Origin: Nelumbo lutea
Lineage: Eukaryota; Streptophyta; Magnoliopsida; Proteales; Nelumbonaceae
DNA length: 64,000 bases
Assembly (NCBI GenBank): GCA_022828595.1
Contig: JAKGHH010000001.1
Coordinates: forward strand, 207,409,813 to 207,473,812
Reading direction: 5' to 3'
The notes below the pieces were generated by a model, which was given only the letters and a program-made list of their open reading frames with translations, searched no databases and had not been told where the DNA came from. Positions 52,166-62,606 of this stretch are shown in pieces. The translations under genes were made by a program, and so were the position numbers. Numbering within the stretch: the stretch's first letter is position 1; each line of letters starts with the position of its first letter.

Positions 52166-54008
52166 ATGTCTAGCTCGGGTAGTTTAGATAGTCTCCTGGG
52201 GGGTCCGATGCTGGTTCTACGAACCGAGTTGCTGCCCCCGACAACCTTAGTGAGTTCGAGGCGGGGCCTGAGGTAGAGCTTGAGGAAGAGCTCGAGTTTG
52301 AGCTCGCAGGCCGAGTCACCTTGGGTAGTTTGGCATCCACCTCCTGTCAAGGTTGGGTGCCGGATAAGTTCAGACCTTCCATTATGACGCCCGAGAGGCT
52401 TTGGTCCCTTATCGCGTAGTACAACCTGCCCGGGGAGTATACTTATATTTTACCCTCGGGCGACTTTCCTTGGGAGCACGGTCCAGACGAGATCGTGATA
52501 TTCTGGGAGCAGCTTGTTGTCGGGCTGTGCCTTCCCTTCCATCCCTTTATTGTCGAGGTCATGAACAACTTCGGCGTCACTATGGGTCAGCTTCACCTGA
52601 ACTCCATCCGTAACCTTGTCGGGACCATCTCCCTTTGCTGTGAACACTGCCTTCCCTTGGACCTGAAATTTTTTTCCGCTATTCTCATGCTTAAGAAACA
52701 AGCGAGTCCCTTGCCCGAGCGTAGGAGGGCGTACTACTTGTCACCTCATCCGAGCTTCAAGCTCTTACACGATCTCCCAAATAAGGTCCCGGCATGGAAG
52801 CAGGACTACTTCATGGTTCAAAGTGCTACGGGGTGGCCATTTCCTATTGAGTGGGGGTTGGTCGTTCCTGACCCCAATGTCACATTAGACGAAGATACGG
52901 TGAAGGGCCTCTATGACTGGGCCTGACTTGGGCTCAAATGCGAAGTGTACCTGACGGAGGACAAGCTTATTCAGGCCGGTCTAAGTTTGGGCAGGTTTCT
53001 TGCTCATGCGAAGATACTTTTGCTTTTGTTTCTATTCTCGTCTTTTGACGCCGAGCTCCTTTTTGCAGGTGTTATGGAGGCAGAGAAGATTCGAGGTGCG
53101 AGTTTGTTCAATGGTATGAAAAGGAGGAAACAAGCTGCTAAGTGGGTCCGTGGCGATCCTTCCCAGGTTGCGAAGCCTGAGGCATCAAGAATGGAGCCTT
53201 CTGGGGAGCCCGAGGTGCCCCCTCTATTTCAAGAAGTAGCAGGGGTCCCCTGTGCCGAAACAGGTTACACCCGAGCTATGCCTTCAGGCTCGGGAAGTCA
53301 GGACGAGGTTGGGAGCGTGCTGACGCGGAGCTACGCTCTCTGAAAAAGTAAGAAGGCTACTTGCCCAGAGGAGGTCGCAGCGTGGGCCGATCTTCCTACG
53401 AATCTCATAGGTGCTCATGCTGCATCTCATGCCATGGTGGTAAGTCGGAGTAGTTTCTTTTTTTTTTTCGAGTTGATTTGTTCCCGCTTTGGTAGGTGAA
53501 CTCCTCTATCCACGCTTTGGCAAACTAGGAGGAGAGGGGCTTGAAGCGAGCACAAGCTGCTGAAGCGGCTTTCCGTTCTACGTGAGTCGAGCTGACGAGG
53601 TCTCGGAGGGACAAAGTGGCTTTAGGAATGGTGGTGAGACACATGGAGGACCTGAAGTTGGACCTGGAGCATCAGGTCGAGTACCTTCAGGATGATATTA
53701 GGGAGAAGACTCAGATCTTCTCTCAAGCCGTTGAGGAGGCGAAGGTGAAAGCCGTCGAGGATTACATCGCTTCGTTGTGCTTTGACAATATGATGGTGGG
53801 CTCGTACAGGAGGGGTTTCAAGTTGAGCCGATGGATGATAAGGAACAAGTACCCCGAGCTCGACATTAGTGCCATAACCACTTCGCGCATCACTCCAGAA
53901 ATGGCTGTTGCAACTGATGATGATGTGGATTTCAAAGACAAAGCGGGTCCTTCGGGTATTGTTGAAGTCCCTTCTGAAGACGAGGAAGATGTACCTCTGG
54001 GCTTGTGA
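52166..54008 (+). pseudogene. Antisense ORF of the gypsy element (putative gypsy-type transposon domain)
   Basis: Runs against the element. Probable exons 52166-52994, 53069-53439 and 53496-54008, bounded by GT-AG introns (GGCAG/GTTTC, TTTGCAG; GGTG/GTAAG, TTGGTAG). Exon 1 has an acidic start and then the domain known as putative gypsy type transposon (PF04195): FLPFHPFI-type text here reads LCLPFHPFIVEVMNNFGVTM, LNSIRNLVGTISLCCEHCLP and WGLVVPDPNVTLDEDTVKGL. Exon 2 has GVMEAEKIRGASLFNGMKRR. Exon 3 has a coiled coil (EDLKLDLEHQVEYLQDDIRE) and an acidic end EVPSEDEEDVPLGL. It is broken by a one-base lesion in a G-run near 52190, stops at about 52418 and 52926, and further stops near 53343, 53528 and 53585. 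Its role in Tat elements is unknown. Confidence 0.85.
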
Positions 54009-54319
54009 GCTTGTTTGTATTTTTTTTTTGTTTGAATACTGTAAAGCAAACATTTAGCAATGAAGTACTTTTGTTGTTCAAGTGTTGTGCAAATATTCTC
54101 CTTTTGCCGAAGTAACTATATTGCCGAGCTGTGTGGAATTAGGTCCCCGAGGTCATCCTCAGCTCGACGCTTTAGCCCTTAGGATATTTTCCTAGGTTTT
54201 TGCCCATGCCGAAGAGGCAACTAGGTCTTGTAGTGTCGATGTCTTTATTACCTCGGTGTTCTAACCCTTAGGCTCTGGGAGCGGCTCACAGTTCGCCCAG
54301 TTTGGTAGCTTATAGGTAA

Positions 54320-55617
54320 TATCACCTTAGGTTGACGATTTTCAAAGCTCGGGGTATTTGTTTACCCTCTAGGATCTCGAGCTCGTATGCTCCTCTAAAT
54401 GCTCTCTTTACTCGTTAGGGTCCTTCCCAGTTCGGCCCGAGTTTGCCAACGCCAGGCTTGGGTACCATGACCTTGCAAAGAACTAGGTCGCCGACGCAGA
54501 AGTTTCATCTCTTAACTCTGGCATTGTAATACCGAGCTACCCTTTGTTGGTACGCTGCGGTCCTGATGTATGCAAGGTCCCTTACCTCGTCAAGTAGGTC
54601 GAGGTTGGTACATAGCTCGTCGTTATTAGTATTGTTGTTGTATGCTTCCAACCGAAGTGAGGGGATTTCGATTTTGGCTGGGATGACTGCCTCCGTGCCA
54701 TAGGTGAGGTTGAAGGGAGTTTCTCTGGTGGCGGTCTTCTCTGTAGTTCGGTATGCCCATAGGACATTGGGCAGCTCGTCTGCCCACAACCCTTTAGCTC
54801 GGTCTAGCCTGGCTTTTAGTCTACGGAGGATAGCTCTATTTGTGACTTCTGCCTGACCGTTTGCTTGTGGGTGCGCAATTGACGTGAAGTTTTGTCGGAT
54901 CCCCATGCCTTGGCACCACTCTTGAAATTTGATGTCCTCGAACTGCTTGCCATTGTCGGAGATCAGCACCTGAGGTAACCCAAAGCGACACACTATGTTC
55001 TTCCAGAAGAAGTTCTGGATGTTTGAAGCTATGATGGTTACGAGAGTTTCATCTTCAACCCACTTGGTGAAGTAGTCTACTGCCACTACTAGGAACTTCC
55101 TTCCTCTTGTTGCTGGCGAGAATGGCCCGAGTAGGTTGATACCCCATTGTGCGAAAGGCCACGGGTTGGTGAGGTACTTGAGGTCGGCGGTGGGTTGGTG
55201 GTGAATATTGGCGTGCTTTTGGTACTTCTCTTACTTCTTGACTAGCCCGACGGCGTCTACTTTCATTGTTGGCCAATAGTACCCTTGTCGTAGTGCTTTC
55301 TAGGCGACGGCCCTGCCCCCTAGGTGCCCGCCACATAGGCCTTCGTGGAGTATGAGCTTGGCTTCGGGAGGTCACAAGTAGCACAGGTAGCGGAGCGTAT
55401 AGGATCTTCGGTACAGCCGTCCGTCTATCATGATGTACTTGACTGCTTGGCGCTCTACCCTCTTGGCAGCATTGCGGTCTGCGGGGAGGGTTCCATGTAG
55501 CAGGAAGCTCGGAAGTAGATCAATCCAGTTCGGTTCTGCTTGGGCAACAGGAACAACCTCCTCTGCCCCCCGGAGAATGCTAGGCCAAGGTAAGTCCTCT
55601 ATGTACACAGTTCTCAT
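54320..55617 (-). pseudogene. Gypsy integrase
   Basis: From the right: YIMIDGRLYRRSYTLRYLCY and, in another frame, LILHEGLCGGHLGGR (H2C2 zinc region). The core keeps all three catalytic residues: D in VAVDYFTKWVE, D in LISDNGKQFED, E in HPQANGQAEVTNRAI. WAYRTTEKTATRETPFNLTY and GTEAVIPAKI follow. After a stop at 54505 the C-terminal part continues in broken frames (GDLVLCKVMVPKPGVGKLGP, then NWEGP) to about 54320. Stops break the zinc region. Confidence 0.9.
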
Positions 55618-55637
55618 GGTGTTGTCGCTGGTGCTGG

Positions 55638-55985
55638 CTATCCGGGATAGGGCGTCGACCTCAGGATTTGCTTGATGAAGTGTGACTGGAAGCTAAGCAG
55701 AGCCTCTTTTACCTTTGCCAAGTAAGCGATCATAGTTGGCTCGCGAGCTTCGTATTCCCTTGTAATTTGGTTTACCACGAGCTGGGAATTGCTGCAGACA
55801 ACTATGTGTTTTGCCTTTACCTCTTGCGCCAGGGCTAGCCCGGCTATCAACGCCTCATATTCTGCCTCAATGTTGGATGCCGCAAACTCAAAGCGTAGCG
55901 CGTACTCCAGTTTCATGCCACTCGGACCGTGGAGAACTACACCGGCTCCGCTGCCCTACTGATTCGGGGAGCCATCTACGTGAAG
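55638..55985 (-). pseudogene. Gypsy second RNase H (archaeal-like, aRH)
   Basis: Starts PWILHVDGSPNQ, then a stop. It continues LEYALRFEFAASNIEAEYEA and LIAGLALAQEVKAKHIVV and ends EALLSFQSHFIKQILR. The catalytic D (HVDGS) and E (EAEYEAL) are kept. Where family members read SDSQLVV this copy has SNSQLVV, so the third catalytic Asp is lost. The domain lies between the classical RNase H and integrase, as in Tat elements. Confidence 0.87.
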
Positions 55986-56435
55986 GATCCAGGGCTCTTC
56001 ATCCCAGTTCATGCTCGGCCTAACCAGGAGAGATACCGAACTGGGTGCGACCTCACAGGGCTCGGACTCAACCGGCTTGGGAGCATCGAGCTCACCCGAA
56101 CTGGGAGCCTCATGCTCAACCAGGCTGAGGACCTTGGAGCTAAACGTGCATTTTGCAACAAAATCCGCCAAGGCTTGAGCTTTGATAGCGGTTCGTGGCT
56201 TGTACTGGAGATTGTACTCACTGAGTTCGATGGCCCACTTCGTCAATCGACCATAAACCTCGGGCCTGAGTAATACTTGCCTCAAGGGTTTGTCGGTGAG
56301 AACGATGATGGTATGGGCTTGGAAATACGGATGAAGTTTGCAGGCTACAATGACCAACGCATAGGCTAGCTTTTCTATCTTCGGATATCTTGTTTCTGCT
56401 CCCTGCAAAATTTTACTAACATAGTAGATGGGCCA
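55986..56435 (-). pseudogene. Gypsy classical RNase H
   Basis: AETRYPKIEKLAYALVIVAC, KLHPYFQAHTIIVLTDKPLR and LTKWAIELSEYNLQYKPRTA, the RNase H that follows the RT in plant gypsy elements. It joins the preceding RT frame through a stop near 56436 and runs on without a break into a spacer and the aRH. Confidence 0.88.
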
Positions 56436-57590
56436 CTAGACCCGATCTGCTTCCTTTATCAATACCGAACTGACCACTTCGTCGCTTGCCGAGAGGTACA
56501 GTTCTAAAATATCACCCTCTTCGGGCCGAGTCAACACTGGGATGCTAGCGAGGTATTTTTTGAGCTCGTTAAATGCGAGCTGGCACTTTGGGTTCCACTC
56601 GAACCCTTTGCCTTTTATTGCCTTGAAGAAGGACAGGCAACGGTCTACTGACTTAGACATGAAACGACTCAAAGCAGCTATTCTACCATTTAGCCTCTGA
56701 ATCTCTTTCACTTTTCGGGGTGGTCTCATATCTAGGATGACTTTTATTTTGTCCAGGTTGGCCTCAATACTGCATCGATTGACGATGTACCCTAGTAACT
56801 TACCTAAGGTGACACCGAAGACACACTTGTTTGGGTTTAGTTTCATGCTAAATTGACGCAGAACTTGAAAGACAGAATTTAAGTCTTGTATTAATTCATG
56901 CGAAAACTGTGTCTTGACGACCATGTCATCTACATAACATTATTTTTTTTGTGCCAATTAAGGATTGAAACAACTTATTCACAAGCCTTCAAAAGGTTGC
57001 TCCAGCATTTTTCAGTCCGAAGGGCATAACCTTGTAGCAGTATAGGCCGAACTCGGTTACGAAGGCCATTTTTTCCTCGTCGGTTGGATCCATCCTGATT
57101 TGGTTGTAGCCTGAGTAGGCACCCAAGAAACTTAGCAACTCGTGTCCCGAGGTCGCGTCTACTAGGTGGTCAATCTAGGGGAGGGGGAAGTAATCCTTTA
57201 GGTAAACTCGGTTCAGGTCGGTGTAGTCAATGCACATGCGCCACTTGCCGTTTGCCTTTTTTACTAGCTTGGGTAATGAACTTCCCTTATGAAGTCTGCT
57301 GCGAGGAGCTTCTCGACCTCCTCATCGACCACCCTCCAGCGTTCTAGGGCTAAGTTGCGTTTCTTCTATCTAATAGGCCTAAATACAGGGTCAGTATTGA
57401 GCTTATGAGTTATGAGCTTAGGGTTTATGCCAGACATTTCTGCCGCAGACCAAGCAAAAACATCTAAGTTACTGAGTAAGAAGCGTACCAGTTCGGGTCG
57501 CAAGGGTTCTTCCAGGGACGCTCCAACCTGAAGTGATCTAGCGGGGTCTTCTGCCGAGACAGGGATGGGAATAGTTTCCTCTATTAGCAC
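56436..57590 (-). pseudogene. Gypsy reverse transcriptase
   Basis: 57590 downwards: LVRFLLSNLDVFAWSAAEMS, GINPKLITHKLNTDPVFRPI, a frame change, then a stop inside the FPLPRIDQLVD-type motif. Motif A reads [20 protein letters not shown]; the family has DAYSGYNQI, so the first catalytic Asp is now Gly. [17 protein letters not shown] follows, then a frameshift at an A-run (about 56940-56950) just before YVDDMVVK. The thumb (LNPNKCVFGVTLGKLLGYIV, FEWNPKCQLAFNELKKYL) is open. Confidence 0.9.
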
Positions 57591-57593
57591 AAC

Positions 57594-58356
57594 TCACTCC
57601 TCGTTCTGCTCCATTGGATGCTCCAGTTCGAGGTTGCCGGTTACCTTGGCCTTTCCCTTAAGGGCGGCAACGTAGCACTTATGGGACTCGAGATGGTCGC
57701 CCCGCACTACCCCAAGGTTGAAGTCCGTTGGGAACTTCATGGCCAAATAGTAAGTGGATACCACAGCTTTTAAAGTGTGGGTGATCGGCCGACCTACTAT
57801 GGCATTGTAGGGGGAGGGGGTCGCGACCACCAAGAAATCGTGACTGAGTCTTACCGTGCTAGGCCACGTGCCGACTTCCACAGGTACTATGACCTTTCCT
57901 AGGGGTTTGACCTCTTCTCCGCTGAAGCCGACCAGCGGGGTGTTCGTGGGCTTCAAGTCACTCTCTCGGAATTGGATCTTGTCGAAGGCTGCCTTAAAAA
58001 TGATGTATGCCGAACTGCCGGAGTCAATGAGTACCTGCCGAACTTCGAAGTCGTTGATCTTCATCTTTATGACAAGTGCGTCGTCGTGGGGGTAGTGGAC
58101 CCCGTGCGCATCATCTTCGGTGAAAAATATGGGCTCTTCCGTCCTAGGCCGCTTTAGAGGATTTTGTTTTTCTCTGGCGGCTTCTCGGGTTGATGCCCGG
58201 GCTGCTGTCGAGGTGCAACCTGATATGATTGATCCTCCAACGATCATGTGGATTGTTCCCCAAATTGGTCTTTCCTCCAGGGGCTGCATCTGCGGTTCTG
58301 CTGGCCGGTTGCTGGACTCGGGAGCGTCTCTATTGTGCTCTCCCTGCCGACCTATC

Positions 58357-58438
<82 letters not shown>

Positions 58439-58649
58439 TATGTTGTTGTTGTTGTTGTTGTTGTTGTACAAAGTTTCGTAGGTACTCGCGATGGATAAGT
58501 TCCTCTATCTCGTCGCGGAGATTATTATAATGCTCGGTGCTATGACCATGGTCCCTATGGAAGCTACAATACAAGTTTTTATTCCTCTCATTTGGGTTTC
58601 CCTTCAAACGAGGTGGCCACTTCACATACGGGGCGTCTTTGATCATCAT
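57594..58649 (-). pseudogene. Gypsy Gag C-terminus and protease, with long Gln/Asn run
   Basis: Open frame of 351 residues. WPPRLKGNPNERNKNLYCSF and HRDHGHSTEHYNNLRDEIEE are the typical Gag zinc-like end. Then come about eight Gln and almost thirty Asn encoded by (TTG)n and (TTA)n on the plus strand. The aspartic protease follows with VLIDSGSSAYIIF (active-site DSGSS) and VVATPSPYNAIVGRPITHTL. The protease looks intact. Confidence 0.9.
58356..58467. repeat. (TTA)n-(TTG)n microsatellite within Gag
   Basis: About 28 TTA units then nine TTG units; on the coding strand AAT (Asn) and CAA (Gln). Confidence 0.97.
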
Positions 58650-60170
58650 TAAGATCTTGGCCTGCTTCGTGTTTAAGGGTGTGTAGTCCGCCCGACCTGC
58701 TAAGGGAGCTTGGAACGGCTAGCTTGGCTTCGACCCCCGAGCTAGGTCTCTCTTTCTCCTGTCATCTGAGTTGGAGGGCTTGCCTTCCCTCTTACTTTTT
58801 TCAATCCCGCCTTCAGTCCTTTGGTTGATCTCCTCCTATGTTCTTATGAATTTGTCCGCAAGCTTAAGGAATTCAGTTACGGCCGCGGGCTAGTTGACTA
58901 CCATGTGCCACCTGAACTCCTTGTGTGTCACACCCCTCTTGGATGCCGCGAGCTGTACCGTGGGGTCTAGGCACGGTATTTGCAAGCACGCGTCATTGAA
59001 CCGTTTGATATAGCTCCGGATGGACTCTCCTTCCCTCTAGACTATTCTGAGGAGGCTTTCCTCGGTTCGGGGGGCACCGCTGCTAGTAACGAAGTGCGCG
59101 GTGAAGACTTGTATGAATTGGGTCTAGCTTCTTATTGACCCGGGACCATGTTCCTATACCATGTGCGGGCCACTCCCTTGAAAGTGGTAGTGAAGGACAC
59201 ACACATGTAGGACTTGCTAGCCCTGCCAGGTGCATTTGGGACTGGAAAGCATCAACGTGGTCACTGGGGTCAAAGGACCCATCATATTTGTCTAGGGGAG
59301 GGAGTTTGAAATCTTTGGGGATGGGAACCGCAAGGAGTTCTGATGACAGGGGGAAGGAACCGAAAGAATAGGGGCAACTTTTACCTCATCCGAGCTCGTT
59401 TCTCCTTTACCTCCCAGCTCGGGCAGGATGTGGGTGGTAGCTCGGCGACTTTGCCGGCATCTTCGCTGCTACTTAGAAGGCCTGGTATTGGTGCTAGTTG
59501 CCTTGGTGTTGCCGAGCTCGATCGGCCCAGACTGTTGGTAGTCTGCGGCCAGGACGCCAAATTGGTTCTTTGCGAGCGGGAGCTCGAACTTAGAGTGTCG
59601 AGGTGCTGACTTAGGCAAGGAGGTTCCTGATTTGCCAGCGAGCTGCGAGGTGGGGGTAGTTAGTCTTTCCCTCTTGCTCGGGGATGAGGCCTGGCTTCTG
59701 TAGGGGTTGATCAGCTGGGAAGCTTCCCCTTGGGGAAGGCGCCCGCCCTGAGGAGAGGGCTTGACCGGCCTGACAGCAGGGTGTCGAGTTGGGAGCTGTG
59801 GTTGGTTTAGAGACAGTTGGGGGAATTGCTATTGATAGTGATGCTGGGAAATATGGTGCAGTACTTGCTGTTGATGGAGCTGATGTTGCTGGAACTCCTG
59901 CATCTGGGCTTGCATTGCCCGCATGCATTGCATCAAGTCATCAAACTGGTTCTGGCTGGTCGCGAGAGGGACAGTGGCCGGTTCGGTGAAGGTTGTCTCG
60001 ATAGGGAGGGGAAGGGGAACATTCACAAGTGCCACCATGCTTGGTGCATTGAGGCTAGGGATTCCGTACGTCGAGAGGGAGACGGTGAACTATCTGATTG
60101 GCGGGCTGAGGGTGTTCCCCTACAGCATTCAAGTTGGCATTGTGCCTATTGCTACTGGAGGAAGCCATGG
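58650..60170 (-). pseudogene. Gypsy Gag N-terminal and core, broken
   Basis: A possible start MASSSSNRHNANLNAVGEHP (60168 downwards) ends at a stop after about 37 codons. In other frames, QNQFDDLMQCMRAMQAQMQE and a Gln/His-rich stretch follow. The Gag core reads YDGSFDPSDHVDAFQSQMHL, AGLASPTCVSFTTTFKGVAR, TWYRNMVPGQ and a stop (about 59120-59300). The remainder to 58650 is scattered over frames. Confidence 0.82.
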
Positions 60171-60230
60171 AAGCTAAGGTTTCTTTTAGAGAGAGAGTTA
60201 AAGGTTAGGGAAGGCTTTTTGAAGTAGTTT

Positions 60231-60248
60231 CCCACAAATGGCGCCAAA
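60231..60248 (-). other. Primer-binding site of the gypsy element
   Basis: The minus strand reads TTTGGCGCCATTTGTGGG directly after the LTR end CATCATCA. The TGGCGCC start is shared by Tat/Athila-type elements. Confidence 0.82.
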
Positions 60249-61051
60249 TGATGATGCGCAATCCGGTCGGTCCTAGCTGCCAGTAACCTTGCCTCTAACG
60301 AAGTTGGAGGTGCCTAAAACAAGGAAGAAAATGGAGACTTCCGGGGAGGAACCCAGTTGGAACACTCCGAAGCTCAAGTCAGTGCTCTAGAGAAGGCAAG
60401 GGGAAATGAGAGACTTAAGACCGGAAAGCACAAGAATCACATACCTCCTTCTTTGGGAGATGGGAGCCTTTTATAATCACCCTGTACACTCACTCCCATA
60501 CCTCTGCCAGATCGGGCATCATCACCTCTGCCAAATCAGGTGTCATCATTTCTATCGGATGCCAGTTCGGGTGTCATAACCGCCATTGTCCTTGTCAAGG
60601 CCGTCTCTGCTATGTCTGAGGTGGTGGTGGCAGGTGGCCGTTGGGGGGTGGTTGTCATGTGTCAGACCTCTAATCAGTCAGGCGCGCCGCCTCCGTGTAT
60701 GGGCTTCCTGGGCGTTAGGTATGGTTGTTCAGCCAGGCGACTTGGAGCCGAAGTGGTGTGCGAGGTGAAGTCTTGAGTTCAGATAGAAGTGTGGCCCAAA
60801 CTGCCCTAGGGTGGGTCAGCTCGGGTTTTTGCCCTTTGCACTCCTTGTAAGGCTCAAGACCTCCAAGGGAGAGCTCGGGTTCTTCCTTGGGGAGCTCGGG
60901 TCGCTGGTTCCTTTCTTGGGGGAGCTCGGGACTCCCTTTCTCGGAGCTTGGGTTGTGGGCCCACTGTCATGTTGAGCTGGCGCTTCTGCTAGGTCACTCT
61001 TGATTGCTTCCACGTGTCACACGAGGGATAGGGCTAAATCTTCCTCTATCA
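60249..61051 (-). repeat. 5' LTR of the gypsy element (803 bp)
   Basis: Partner of 50878-51715. It contains the same TATA-like TTATAAAAGG on the minus strand (60467-60476) and CACGTGTC at 61011-61018 in the U3 end. Confidence 0.94.
60467..60477 (-). promoter_or_regulatory. LTR TATA box (sense transcription of the gypsy element)
   Basis: The minus strand reads ATTATAAAAGG, about 220 bases before the LTR end. It is conserved in the other LTR at 51096-51106. Confidence 0.6.
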
Positions 61052-62400
61052 ATCTTCAAAGAGAAAATGATTAAATCATACAGGAGATCTCTCAATCTTA
61101 AAGTTTTTAAGCTCCCCAGTGCTAATGGCATCCGTGTAAACATTCTAGAAAGTAATTCAAGATAAATAATAAATAAATATGGTGGCAATGAGTAGCCTTG
61201 TCCAAGGTGAAGGCTCTACTAGGAACCCATTAATTAGGATCCTCATGTAGATTGAAACCAGACAAGCCTGAACAAGGGAGCAAAATTTATCTTAAAACCC
61301 TAGGAGTTCATACTATGAAGAAGAAAGGCCATTCAACACAATCAGAAGCTTTAGACGGGTCAATCTGTAAGTAAAAGAAGACCATACCTGTGGAATACGA
61401 GAGTGGATTAGCTGGAGACAACATAATACACACCGGACTGAGTTACCTATCATGAATAAACACGCCAGCGCTTATTGTGGGTCCATCTGTACTAAAAACT
61501 GTCATCTTCAACCGTGATAGGTGATTCAGCCCTGTGTATACAATTTTGTCTCCAGTTCATCCGGACTGGAATTTGGTCTAAATTTTGCAAGTAATATTTG
61601 ATAAGCCAATTGGCCGAAAGTCACCAGGTACTTGCATCTTATCCTTCTTTGAGATGAAAACAATAAGAGTATCATTAATTGAAGAAATATGAGTAGGATC
61701 CATGAACAAGTTGTGAACGAACCGATAATCTTTTCAAGCATTAGTGGAGGGAGCTAGAGTACGAGCGACCGACCTTGGTCAGAGGTTTGCCGTAATCCAA
61801 ATCATCACCTACATTCCAGCCATTTTGGTAAAACAAAGCATGCAATCCGTCTGGCCCAAGTGCCTTTAGTGGATCCATACTGAAGAGTAGTATGTTTTTT
61901 ATTTCATTGACTTCAGGGAATGCACATATAAGTCTATTTTCAGCATTAGTAATTCATAATGTCAACAACTGCTCACTCATAGAGGTGTGAGATAGAATAT
62001 GACCTTCAATTACCTTGGGGTCTTGTGTCCAGTTGCCATGTCGATCTGCAAGCTAGTGGATACCTTTTTCTCTTCGACAATTGGTGGTGTCAATGTGAAA
62101 GAAGCATGTATTTCTGTCACCGTGTTCTAACCAATCACACTTTTAGTGTTGCTTCCAAAATAGAGTTCCTTTGTCATACCATCTCTTCAATTCAAACTTC
62201 AAAGAGCTTTCCTTGGCTATTGAAAATTAAATGCCGTCATATCCTCACACTGGATTTCTGCATGTCACCGCTTTCAAGTTTCAACTCTTTGATTTTGATG
62301 GAGAATTGGAGTTGAGAATGGTAGCATTTTCAAAGAAAGAATTCTCTTGTGCAGCCCAGTTGCCATGTCGGGAGGTGCTTTACCATTGCCTTGGGGAACC
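61052..62400 (-). pseudogene. LINE ORF2, upstream half (split by the gypsy element)
   Basis: From the right: DWLEHGDRNTCFFHIDTTNC, HGNWTQDPKVIEGH, LKALGPDGLHALFYQ (about 61860), NDTLIVFISKKDKMQVPGDF and RPIGLSNITCKI. Then come QIDPSKASDCVEWPFFF and LPPYLFIIYLELLSRMF, ending F-NHFLFED at the gypsy border. This is the usual plant LINE linker and RT order, with frameshifts and stops. The catalytic-region D of the DLSKAFD motif reads DPSKASD. The half at 49931-50877 continues with DLLILGEA. Confidence 0.87.
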
Positions 62401-62408
62401 AACTAAAC

Positions 62409-62597
62409 GAGGTGGGATCTGTTCCTCACACATGGCGCCTCACAATGATCTTACAGGCATATCTCACAATGTATTAGCAACATCTCCCGTAAATAATAAT
62501 ACATAAATACGGGAACCGAAGATGTTCTCAATGCACAGTGGAATGTGCCTGTGAGGTAGGTGTGAGGCACTATGTGTGAGGAGCAGATCTGGTCTCC
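62409..62597. mobile_element. Mutator-like MITE (189 bp), perfect 9-bp TSD
   Basis: The ends are inverted repeats of about 50 bp: GATCTGTTCCTCACACATGG on the left against GATCTGCTCCTCACACATAG from the right, continuing to a shared ACAGGCA. An inner inverted pair TCCCGTA/TACGGGA makes most of it fold as one hairpin. CAACTAAAC flanks both sides (62400-62408 and 62598-62606), the 9-bp duplication expected of Mutator elements. Confidence 0.88.
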
Positions 62598-62606
62598 CAA
62601 CTAAAC

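Larger units (their letters stand above)
50878..61051 (-). mobile_element. Ty3/gypsy LTR retrotransposon of the Tat type, complete, 10.2 kb
   Basis: Minus strand: 5' LTR 60249-61051, primer-binding site 60231-60248, gag, protease, RT, RNase H, a second archaeal-like RNase H and integrase. Then comes an antisense ORF (plus strand, 52166-54008), a purine-rich tract and the 3' LTR 50878-51715. Two RNase H domains, the GGCGCC primer site and the antisense ORF before the 3' LTR are hallmarks of the Tat lineage (Tat, Grande and Retand-like). The frames are broken throughout. GC content is clearly higher than in the flanks. Flanks ATCTG (50873-50877) and ATCTT (61052-61056) agree in 4 of 5 bases. 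Confidence 0.95.

Noticed and set aside
55929..56273. Plus-strand frame of 114 residues opposite the gypsy RNase H
   Set aside because: Shadow of the minus-strand RNase H; GC-rich coding DNA gives long antisense frames. Unlike 52166-54008, it has no TATA, no introns and no domain.
58356..58467. Regular repeat suggestive of a CRISPR-like array
   Set aside because: Simple trinucleotide repeat without spacers in plant DNA; no other candidate array exists in the window.
58120..58530. Plus-strand frames with long Leu, Ile or Tyr runs
   Set aside because: Antisense readings of the triplet repeat in the gypsy Gag.
62025..62315. 96-residue plus-strand frame
   Set aside because: Antisense to the LINE linker region, which has clear LINE motifs on the minus strand.
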